Source: Neobacillus vireti
Lineage (GTDB): Bacteria; Bacillota; Bacilli; Bacillales; Cytobacillaceae
Assembly: GCF_001026695.1 (NCBI RefSeq)
Contig: NZ_LDNB01000018.1
Coordinates: 199 to 64,198, forward strand
Direction: 5' to 3'
DNA: 64,000 nucleotides
Part shown: piece after piece, positions 1 through 6,658 of the stretch
Numbering within the stretch: the first letter of the stretch is position 1
How the letters are laid out: every line of letters starts with the position of its first letter
Notes under the pieces: generated by a model
Told to the model about the DNA's origin: nothing
Databases searched by the model: none
The model's input: the letters and a program-made list of their open reading frames with translations, nothing else
Made by a program: the position numbers and the translations under genes

Positions 1-89
1 AAAAGGAAAGGTCAATTAAATGGTTTTAATGGAAGGAGTACGTTATAAAAAGAGCCTAATAATTAGATGAAGGAGCGAAAGTTAGATTG

Positions 90-122
90 AGCCAGTCTTG
101 CGACTGGCTATTTAGCATTTTA
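90..122 (+). terminator. Rho-independent terminator of an upstream operon
   Basis: The stem AGCCAGTC/GACTGGCT with loop TTGC at 90-109 is followed by a T-rich stretch. No coding region is seen in 1-90, so this probably ends an operon just outside the window. In related Bacillaceae that would be the ATP synthase operon (inference). Confidence 0.6.
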
Positions 123-525
123 TAGGTAATTTAGTATTGCGTACGGTAAACATGTCCTGGATTTTGTAAAAATCGAATGAATTGTCCCCTCATGAATATG
201 ATGGTAGGGAGAACACAGTGAAGGTAATGTAGTGAAGAATACTAATTAACTAAAAAAAGTGTAATAGATTGTTAACAGTTAATGACAAACCTCACTGACA
301 ATGGTCGTTTTTTGGTATTAAATAAGGGTTGTTGTCGAAATTTTTGAGCGTTTTTTGGGGTTCTTGCGAACCCTGATCTATGCACGTCATCTTCCGCTGA
401 CGCTCCAGATCACGTGCGCTAAGACCTTCCTCCATTGACCAGCTTGCCAATTCGCTTTTGCGTCATCTCTGAAGTGTATTCAAGAAGTATTTCTGCGAGA
501 TCACGCAAACGCTCAGGGGGAGGGG
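123..525. other. Gene-free stretch upstream of nuoA
   Basis: About 400 bases with no supportable gene. Short open frames between 430 and 710 lack ribosome binding sites and overlap the inverted repeat that follows. The stretch from 340 to 525 is more GC-rich than its surroundings and contains small palindromic segments. I see no RNA gene that I recognise. Confidence 0.5.
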
Positions 526-728
526 ACCCATGTCGACTGTCCGGTTTGGGTGTGAAATTGGACTTCTATCGCCATGTGCTAGCGCACCGAAGCGCCTCCG
601 CTGTCGCTGCGGCTTGCAAAATTCCCGATTTAAAGGCTCTTTTGAGAGCGAGCTCTCAAGTGCCTTTAAATCGAGAATTTCGCGGCGATAGAATTCCAAT
701 TTTGTGAAGATGGCTTGTCGACATGGGT
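526..728. repeat. About 200-bp imperfect inverted repeat (MITE-like palindrome)
   Basis: The outer arms are exact: ACCCATGTCGAC at 526-537 and GTCGACATGGGT at 717-728. Next come arms matching at about 18 of 19 bases near 557-575 and 683-701. An inner pair around 606-680 is built on GATTTAAAGGC/GCCTTTAAATC with GAGAGC/GAGCTCTC at the centre. The left half has about 44 extra bases. It codes for nothing convincing. It resembles a small non-autonomous mobile element or a large structured intergenic repeat, but no target duplication was identified. Confidence 0.6.
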
Positions 729-746
729 TTGTAAGAATGCTATAAT
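718..746 (+). promoter_or_regulatory. Candidate sigma-A promoter of the nuo operon
   Basis: TCGACA at 718-723, a 17-bp spacer and a perfect TATAAT at 741-746 lie 57 bases upstream of the nuoA start. The -35 box sits inside the right arm of the inverted repeat, so the repeat supplies part of the promoter. Confidence 0.65.
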
Positions 747-803
747 GTATTCGGTTGCAATTTTGTGTTTGTTTAAATTATTTCAACATTGGAGGGGATG
801 GGC

Positions 804-1178
804 ATGGAACTTTTAAATGTATATCAGAATAATTATCTGATAGTTTTTGCGTTCTTATGTCTGGGGGTACTGCTGCCGGTGGTGGCGTTATATTTAGGTA
901 AGCTTTTGCGTCCGCATGTTCCGAGTGATGCGAAGTATACCACATATGAGAGCGGTATTGAGCCATTTCACGATTCCCGTGTACAGTTCAATGTCCGCTA
1001 TTATATTTTTGCCCTGATGTTTGTTATTTTTGATGTGGAAACGGTATTTTTATATCCATGGGCTGTGGCCTATGATAAGCTGGGGATTTTTGCATTGGTT
1101 GAAATGTTGATTTTCGTTGCCATGCTTTTAATCGGCTTAATCTATGCTTGGAAAAAGAAGGTGCTACGATGGATCTAA
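804..1178 (+). CDS. nuoA: NADH-quinone oxidoreductase subunit A
   Basis: Small membrane subunit of respiratory complex I, located at the joint between the quinone-reducing arm and the proton-pumping membrane arm. The 124-residue product has three hydrophobic segments (about residues 10-32, 60-85 and 90-115). It carries the family signature YESGIEPF followed by FNVRYY and FVIFDVETVF, which carries the conserved acidic residues. I chose ATG 804 because GGAGGGG at 791-797 is six bases upstream; ATG 798 and TTG 789 are too close to that site. It is the first gene of the nuo operon and its 3' end overlaps the start of nuoB. Confidence 0.95.
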   Translation: MELLNVYQNNYLIVFAFLCLGVLLPVVALYLGKLLRPHVPSDAKYTTYESGIEPFHDSRVQFNVRYYIFALMFVIFDVETVFLYPWAVAYDKLGIFALVEMLIFVAMLLIGLIYAWKKKVLRWI

Positions 1179-1681
1179 AATTAGACAACATTTCACCTCG
1201 AGAGATGGAAGAGTTACAGAGAAATGTATTTATGACTACGCTGGAGCAAATTAAGGCATGGGCGCGAAGCAGTTCGATCTACCCGATGACTTTTGGTCTG
1301 GCTTGTTGTGCGATTGAAATGATGGGTGTTGGCGGGGCCAACTATGATTTGGACCGTTCTGGTTCGTTTTTCCGTACGTCACCACGCCAGTCGGATTGTA
1401 TGATTGTGTCAGGAACGGTGACGAAGAAAATGGCGCCGATTTTACGAAGATTGTATGACCAAATGCCTGAGCCAAAATGGGTGATTGCGATGGGTTCTTG
1501 TGCAACAGCTGGCGGGCCGTATGTAAAGTCATATTCTGTTGTTAAGGGAGTCGATCAAATCGTCCCTGTTGATGTATACATACCTGGATGCCCACCAAAC
1601 CCAGCCGCTTTAATTTATGGTATCAATAAGTTAAAGGAAAAGATTCGCTATGAAGCGAAGACTGGGAAGAAGGTGATCTAA
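1169..1681 (+). CDS. nuoB: NADH-quinone oxidoreductase subunit B
   Basis: Peripheral subunit carrying iron-sulfur cluster N2, the last electron carrier before quinone. At 170 residues it has the usual length. The cysteine pair in LACCAIEMM (about residues 46-47), a third cysteine in MGSCATAGG and a fourth in PGCPPNP are the N2 ligands of the family. The start is ATG 1169, preceded by an AGAAGG site. The frame overlaps the end of nuoA by ten bases, suggesting translational coupling. It is followed three bases later by nuoC. Confidence 0.96.
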   Translation: MDLKLDNISPREMEELQRNVFMTTLEQIKAWARSSSIYPMTFGLACCAIEMMGVGGANYDLDRSGSFFRTSPRQSDCMIVSGTVTKKMAPILRRLYDQMPEPKWVIAMGSCATAGGPYVKSYSVVKGVDQIVPVDVYIPGCPPNPAALIYGINKLKEKIRYEAKTGKKVI

Positions 1682-1684
1682 CCA

Positions 1685-3028
1685 ATGAGTGGGGAAAAGG
1701 ATCTCGAACAGTTAAAGAAAGAGGCAGTTGCAAAAGCAAAAGCAGCAGCGGCAGCGAAACGGGCGGCCAAGGCAGCCGGCATGGCGGAAACGAAGCAGGA
1801 ATCGGAACCGAAGCAGGCGGAGGAGCCTATGCAGGAAGCCAAACCTGTTGAGCCGGTAAAGGCTGAAGAACCAGTGGCACCACCAGCTGAAGCAGCAGCG
1901 CCGGTAAACGATGCGGATGACCTCGCAAAGAAAAAAGCAGCCGCAGTAGCGAAGGCAAAAGCAGCGGCAGCGGCGAAGCGAAAAGCGATGGGTGAAGCGC
2001 CAGCAGAGGAAACCGCAAGTGAAGCGACCTCAGGTGGAGAAAAAGATGACCTCGCAAAGAAAAAAGCAGCGGCGGTAGCGAAGGCAAAAGCAGCGGCTGC
2101 GGCAAAGCGAAAAGCGATGGGTGAAGCGCCAGCAGAGAAAACCGCAAGTGAAGCGACCTCAGGTGGAGACGCGGATGATCTCGCGAAGAAAAAAGCAGCG
2201 GCGGTAGCGAAGGCAAAAGCAGCGGCAGCGGCGAAGCGAAAAGCGATGGGGGAAGCGCCAGCAGAGGAAACCGCAAGTGAAGCGACCTCAGGTGGAGATG
2301 CAGATGACCTCGCGAAGAAAAAGGCAGCGGCGGTAGCGAAGGCGAAAGCAGCAGCAGCGGCGAAGGCTAAGGCGAAAGCAGCCGGAGCAGGAGACGCAGC
2401 AGCTGATGCGGCAGGCGGCGATGATGAGAAGGCGAAAGCGATTGCAGCAGCGAAAGCGAAGGCAAAGGCCGCGGCGGCAGCGAAAGCAAAAGCAGCAGCT
2501 GGAGGGAAAGCCGGCAGTACGGAAGCTCCGGCGGCAGAAGCAAAGCCATCAGTCAACCAGCCATATTTAGATAAGTACATCAAGGTAATTGAGGAAAATC
2601 TAGGTTCTGACGTTTTAGAAGATTCTTATATTAATAAACTGTCTAAGGATGTTCCAACACTCGTGGCGAAGCGTGATACATATTTTAAGATAGCTCAATT
2701 TTTAAAATATAATGAGCTCTTAGGGTTTGATTATTTATCAGAGCTTCATGGGACAGACTTCGAAACGTATATGGAAGTGTATGTTCACTTCTACTCATAC
2801 AAAAATCGTCAATCAGTCGCTTTAAAAGTGAAGATTGACCGCGGGGAACCGGTACTTGAGTCGCTCGTGCCGCTTTGGGCTGGAGCGGAGTGGCCCGAAT
2901 GTGAAGCGTATGATTTACTCGGGATAAAGTTTACCGGGCATCCGGACTTGCGCCGCATCTTCCTCGGCGAAGATTGGGTGGGCTATCCACTGCGAAAAGA
3001 TTATGAGCCGTACGATGTGGAGGTGTAG
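1685..3028 (+). CDS. nuoC: NADH-quinone oxidoreductase subunit C with a long repetitive Ala/Lys-rich N-terminal extension
   Basis: The 30-kDa-type subunit lies in roughly residues 290-447 (PYLDKYIKVIEE to the C-terminus) and has the family signature ERE-type region near AEWPECEAYDLLGIKFTGHP and the closing RRIFLGEDWVGYPLRKDY. It helps form the quinone-reducing arm with NuoB and NuoD. Residues 1-285 are an extension made of alanine, lysine and glutamate, containing a 43-residue unit (DDLAKKKAAAVAKAK ... SEATSGG) repeated three times in full and once in part. The extension is predicted to be long charged helix. Ala/Lys-rich extensions of varying length are known in NuoC of other Bacillus. The role of the extension is unknown. 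Confidence 0.93.
   Translation: MSGEKDLEQLKKEAVAKAKAAAAAKRAAKAAGMAETKQESEPKQAEEPMQEAKPVEPVKAEEPVAPPAEAAAPVNDADDLAKKKAAAVAKAKAAAAAKRKAMGEAPAEETASEATSGGEKDDLAKKKAAAVAKAKAAAAAKRKAMGEAPAEKTASEATSGGDADDLAKKKAAAVAKAKAAAAAKRKAMGEAPAEETASEATSGGDADDLAKKKAAAVAKAKAAAAAKAKAKAAGAGDAAADAAGGDDEKAKAIAAAKAKAKAAAAAKAKAAAGGKAGSTEAPAAEAKPSVNQPYLDKYIKVIEENLGSDVLEDSYINKLSKDVPTLVAKRDTYFKIAQFLKYNELLGFDYLSELHGTDFETYMEVYVHFYSYKNRQSVALKVKIDRGEPVLESLVPLWAGAEWPECEAYDLLGIKFTGHPDLRRIFLGEDWVGYPLRKDYEPYDVEV
1916..2366 (+). repeat. 129-bp tandem repeat within nuoC
   Basis: Units begin at 1916, 2045, 2174 and 2303, exactly 129 bp apart. Three are complete and the fourth is cut off after about 60 bp. Copies are nearly identical at the nucleotide level, so the expansion is recent or maintained by recombination. 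129 is divisible by three, so gain or loss of units keeps the frame. Confidence 0.9.
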
Positions 3029-3031
3029 AGA

Positions 3032-4132
3032 GTGATCAGAACAGAAGAAATGATACTAAACGTTGGTCCTCAGCATCCAAGTACGCACGGTGTTTTCCGG
3101 CTGGTCGTAAAAATTGATGGGGAAATCATTACCGAGGCAAAGCCGGTCATCGGTTATTTACACCGCGGGACGGAAAAATTGGCTGAGAACCTGCAATATA
3201 CACAGATTATTCCGTATACAGACCGAATGGATTATTTGTCATCGATGACAAATAATTATATCCTCTGTCATGCGGTCGAAACAATGATGGGGATTCAGGT
3301 TCCTGAACGGGCTGATTTTCTGCGTGTGATTGCGATGGAGCTGAACCGGGTTGCGAGTCACCTTGTCGCATGGGGGACTTACATCCTTGACCTTGGGGCG
3401 ACGAGTCCATTTATCTATGCGTTCCGTGACCGCGAAATGATTATCAATATGCTGAACGAGCTGTCGGGGGCACGCTTGACGTTCAACTATATGCGCGTTG
3501 GCGGTGTAAAGTGGGATGCACCTGAGGGCTGGATTGAAAAAGTAAGAGATTTTGTTCCATATATGCGCGGACAGCTAAAGGGCTTCCATGACCTTGTTTC
3601 CGGAAATGAAATTTTTCTCGATCGGGTAAAGGGGATTGGCAAGTATACGAAAGAGGATGCACTCCATTATTCACTCAGCGGGCCAAATCTTCGCTGTACC
3701 GGCGTGAAGTGGGATCTTCGTAAAGATGAACCCTATTCGATTTATAACCGCTTTGAATTTGATGTTCCGACATCTGAGGAAGGCGATTGCTTGGCACGCT
3801 ACCATCTGCGTCTTGCCGAAATTGAGCAGTCATTGAACATCCTTGAACAAGCAGTAGAGCAATTCCCTGCCGAAGGCGAAATTATGGCCAAAGTGCCGAA
3901 GATTATTAAGGCACCTAAAGGGGAAGCCTTTGTCAGAATTGAATCACCGCGCGGAGAAATTGGCTGCTATATTGCGAGTGACGGCAAAAAAGAACCGTAC
4001 CGCTTAAAGTTTAGAAGGCCGTCCTTCTATAATCTGCAAATTCTCCCAAAACTATTAAAAGGCGAAAATATCGCAAACATGATTGCTATTTTAGGGGCAA
4101 TTGACATTGTCCTTGGGGAGGTTGACGGCTAA
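3032..4132 (+). CDS. nuoD: NADH-quinone oxidoreductase subunit D
   Basis: The 49-kDa-type subunit of complex I. With NuoB it forms the quinone-binding cavity. The 366-residue product begins with NVGPQHPSTHGVFR, the diagnostic N-terminal motif with the quinone-site histidine pair, and ends with the conserved MIAILGAIDIVLGEVDG. It starts at GTG 3032, four bases after the nuoC stop, with AGGTG upstream inside the end of nuoC. The stop codon TAA shares one base with the ATG of nuoH. Confidence 0.96.
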   Translation: MIRTEEMILNVGPQHPSTHGVFRLVVKIDGEIITEAKPVIGYLHRGTEKLAENLQYTQIIPYTDRMDYLSSMTNNYILCHAVETMMGIQVPERADFLRVIAMELNRVASHLVAWGTYILDLGATSPFIYAFRDREMIINMLNELSGARLTFNYMRVGGVKWDAPEGWIEKVRDFVPYMRGQLKGFHDLVSGNEIFLDRVKGIGKYTKEDALHYSLSGPNLRCTGVKWDLRKDEPYSIYNRFEFDVPTSEEGDCLARYHLRLAEIEQSLNILEQAVEQFPAEGEIMAKVPKIIKAPKGEAFVRIESPRGEIGCYIASDGKKEPYRLKFRRPSFYNLQILPKLLKGENIANMIAILGAIDIVLGEVDG

Positions 4133-5136
4133 TGATAGAAGAATTGCTCCAGTCAAGTCCCGGTTGGGCTAACTTTGCAATTTTCTTTTTACTCGGTGCT
4201 GTCTTGCTTTTAATTGTCTTAGGCTTCGTTACCTACGGGATTTTAGCAGAGCGGAAAGTCTTAGGTTATATGCAGCTGCGCCATGGTCCAAATCAGGTCG
4301 GCGGTAAATGGGGACTGCTGCAAACCGTCGCTGACGTCCTTAAGCTGTTACTAAAAGAGGACATTATCCCAAAAGCTGCCGACAAGCCATTATTTATCAT
4401 TGCACCAATGATTGCCTTCGCGCCATCCTTCATGGTCCTGGCGACGATGCCTTTCACCGATAAATTTCAATTTGCGGATATCGGGGTCGGCCTGCTTTAT
4501 TACATAGCCGTATCCGGATTAACCGTTTTTGGAATGGTGCTAGGCGGCTGGGCATCGAATAACAAGTACGCACTCTTAGGAGGCATGCGTGCAGCGGCCC
4601 AGATGATTTCATATGAAATCCCGCTCGTGATGTCTGTCCTTGGTGTCATCCTTTTAACAGGAAGCTTAAATTTAAATGAAATTGTCACGCATCAGGAGCA
4701 CGGCTGGTTTATCCTATTACAGCCAATCGGCTTTATCGTCTTTTTTATTGCATCGATTGCCGAACTAAACCGGACACCATTTGATTTGCCAGAGTCGGAA
4801 AACGAACTTGTTGCAGGATACCATGTTGAATATTCAGGATTCCGCTGGGCATTCTTTATGCTTGCTGAATATGTCTATTTATTCGCAATGTCTGCACTGA
4901 TTACCGTTGTCTTTCTTGGCGGCTGGCTTGCGCCATTCAGCTTCCTTAACTTTATTCCAGGTGCCGTTTGGTTTGCACTTAAATTCAGTGTCGTCGTTTT
5001 CATCTATATCTGGATCCGCGCAACGTTACCGCGTTTCCGCGCTGACAGACTCATGGAATTTGGCTGGAAAGTACTCCTGCCAATCGCACTAGCAAACATA
5101 TTCCTAACCGCCTTACTCAAATCACTATTTTTCTAA
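4132..5136 (+). CDS. nuoH: NADH-quinone oxidoreductase subunit H
   Basis: Membrane subunit that connects the quinone cavity to the proton pumps. It has 334 residues and about eight transmembrane helices. Family motifs visible are ERKVLGYMQLRHGPN (first cytoplasmic loop) and AELNRTPFDLPESENELVAGYHVEYSG. Its start overlaps the nuoD stop by one base. Downstream is the first real gap of the operon (127-135 bases), filled with dispersed 13-bp repeats, before nuoI. Confidence 0.96.
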   Translation: MIEELLQSSPGWANFAIFFLLGAVLLLIVLGFVTYGILAERKVLGYMQLRHGPNQVGGKWGLLQTVADVLKLLLKEDIIPKAADKPLFIIAPMIAFAPSFMVLATMPFTDKFQFADIGVGLLYYIAVSGLTVFGMVLGGWASNNKYALLGGMRAAAQMISYEIPLVMSVLGVILLTGSLNLNEIVTHQEHGWFILLQPIGFIVFFIASIAELNRTPFDLPESENELVAGYHVEYSGFRWAFFMLAEYVYLFAMSALITVVFLGGWLAPFSFLNFIPGAVWFALKFSVVVFIYIWIRATLPRFRADRLMEFGWKVLLPIALANIFLTALLKSLFF

Positions 5137-5141
5137 GGCGC

Positions 5142-5222
5142 GGTGCCTGACACCAAATGTTATTTTCTGTCAAGCGGTGCCTGACACTATTTACCATTTG
5201 CTGTAAAAGGGTGTCTGACACT
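5142..5222 (-). repeat. Three copies of the 13-bp GGTGTCAGGCACC family, 34 bp apart, in the nuoH-nuoI gap
   Basis: Reverse-orientation copies begin at 5142 (exact), 5176 (one mismatch) and 5210 (degenerate), each 34 bp after the last. This is one of only two real gaps in the nuo operon. Confidence 0.85.
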
Positions 5223-5271
5223 ATTAAATACCACCGAAAACCATCTTTAAAACGTAAAAGGGGTGAAAAAC

Positions 5272-5691
5272 GTGCTTGGATTTGCTAAAGGCTTGAAATA
5301 TACCCTAAAGAACTTAACGCGCGAAAAGGTTACTTATGATTATCCGAATAAGCCGCTGCCGCTGCCGGACCGGTTCCGCGGGATTCAGAAGTTTTATCCG
5401 GAGAAGTGTATTGTCTGTAATCAATGCGCCAACATTTGCCCGACCGATTGTATTCAATTAACGGGCAAAAAACATCCGGACCCGGCGAAAAAGGGGAAAA
5501 TCATCGACACATACGACATTAACTTCGAGATTTGCATCCTTTGTGACCTATGTACGGAGGTTTGCCCGACGGAAGCCATTATTATGACCAATAACTTCGA
5601 GCTTGCTGAATATAGCCGTGACATGTTATTTAAAAATCTAGAATGGCTGGATGAAAACGACGAAAACATACGGCAGGTGAATAAAGCATGA
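5272..5691 (+). CDS. nuoI: NADH-quinone oxidoreductase subunit I (two 4Fe-4S clusters)
   Basis: Ferredoxin-like subunit that carries electrons toward cluster N2. Two CxxCxxCxxxCP motifs are visible: CIVCNQCANICP (about residues 46-57) and CILCDLCTEVCP (about 87-98). The product is 139 residues if translation starts at GTG 5272, which has AAAGGGG at an ideal distance. An upstream in-frame GTG at 5263 would add three residues but overlaps that binding site. Its end overlaps nuoJ by four bases. Because nuoEFG are missing, this subunit may be where the electron donor (possibly ferredoxin) docks; that is inference. Confidence 0.94.
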   Translation: MLGFAKGLKYTLKNLTREKVTYDYPNKPLPLPDRFRGIQKFYPEKCIVCNQCANICPTDCIQLTGKKHPDPAKKGKIIDTYDINFEICILCDLCTEVCPTEAIIMTNNFELAEYSRDMLFKNLEWLDENDENIRQVNKA

Positions 5692-6206
5692 CATTTTCAG
5701 GCGAATTCCTCGCTTTTATGGGCCTTGCACTTGTTGCGCTCATCGGCGGCGTGCTTCTGTTGAACCTTACCAAGGTTGTTCATATGGTCGTTGCCCTTAT
5801 CTTTACTTTTGTAGCAATCGCCGGCATTTACGTGCTGCTTTCTGCAGAATTTGTCGCATCCGTGCAAGTTTTAATCTATTCTGGTGCGATTACGATTATC
5901 ATGCTGTTTGGTATCATGTTAACGAAGCATGATGATGAAAATGAACCTAAAACAGGTAAATTGCGCAAACTTCTCGTATTTTTGGGGATTCTCGGTTTTG
6001 CCTTTGCCGTCTATATTGGGATCTACAATTTCAATGTTGAGCAAGAGCAAACCGCGCTGCATGAAAACAACACGATGCAAATCGGTAAAGCACTTTACTC
6101 AAAATACATCATTCCATTTGAGTTAACCTCTGTGTTACTATTAGCGGCTTTAGTTGGTTCCATTATTTTAGCGAAGAATGAGAAGAAGGAGGCGGATGAC
6201 GAATGA
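5688..6206 (+). CDS. nuoJ: NADH-quinone oxidoreductase subunit J
   Basis: Membrane subunit of the proton-pumping arm, 172 residues with five hydrophobic segments. The segment AEFVASVQVLIYSGAITIIMLFGIML carries the conserved glutamate and the broken helix typical of the family. Start and stop both overlap neighbours by four bases (ATGA), so translation with nuoI and nuoK is probably coupled. Confidence 0.94.
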   Translation: MTFSGEFLAFMGLALVALIGGVLLLNLTKVVHMVVALIFTFVAIAGIYVLLSAEFVASVQVLIYSGAITIIMLFGIMLTKHDDENEPKTGKLRKLLVFLGILGFAFAVYIGIYNFNVEQEQTALHENNTMQIGKALYSKYIIPFELTSVLLLAALVGSIILAKNEKKEADDE

Positions 6207-6517
6207 GTTCAGTTCCCGCTTCAGCCTTCCTGGCACTGGCCCTGATTTTATTTTGCATCGGCTTATACGGTGCGCTTACCAAGAGAAATACCGTTATCGT
6301 GTTAATTTCGATTGAATTAATGCTGAATGCCGTGAACATTAACCTGGTCACCTTCAGCAAATACGGGATAGCGCCGTCCATTACAGGCCAAGTATTTGCC
6401 CTGTTTGCTATCAGCGTCGCGGCCGCCGAAGCCGCAGTCGGACTAGCAATCTTAATCTCGCTATACCGCACAAGGAAAACCGTCAACATTGATGAAATGG
6501 ACACAATGAAAAACTAG
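6203..6517 (+). CDS. nuoK: NADH-quinone oxidoreductase subunit K
   Basis: 104-residue membrane subunit with three helices. The family motif VLISIELMLNAVNINLV contains the membrane glutamate used in proton transfer. ATG 6203 overlaps the nuoJ stop. It is followed by the second repeat-filled gap of the operon, before nuoL. Confidence 0.94.
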   Translation: MSSVPASAFLALALILFCIGLYGALTKRNTVIVLISIELMLNAVNINLVTFSKYGIAPSITGQVFALFAISVAAAEAAVGLAILISLYRTRKTVNIDEMDTMKN

Positions 6518-6532
6518 GGTGTCAAAAACTAG

Positions 6533-6579
6533 GGTGTCAGGCACCATTTCCCTTTAACTGGAAAAGGGTGTCAGGCACC
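6533..6579 (+). repeat. Two copies of the 13-bp repeat, 34 bp apart, in the nuoK-nuoL gap
   Basis: Exact GGTGTCAGGCACC at 6533-6545 and 6567-6579. A partial GGTGTCA lies just upstream at 6518-6524. No other feature is seen in the 141-bp gap apart from the nuoL ribosome binding site. Confidence 0.88.
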
Positions 6580-6658
6580 GCACAGCAATTTCGACAAAAT
6601 TCGGGTGGTGGTAGTCACAGTAAGTGCCGCACGCACGCCCGAAAAGGGGATAGTGATA

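Noticed and set aside
463..707. Open frames on both strands within the palindrome upstream of nuoA
   Set aside because: They arise from the inverted repeat, lack ribosome binding sites and have no family features.
1678..2583. Long minus-strand frame rich in Ala/Phe opposite the nuoC repeat
   Set aside because: Shadow of the Ala/Lys repeat. No start signal and no operon logic on that strand.
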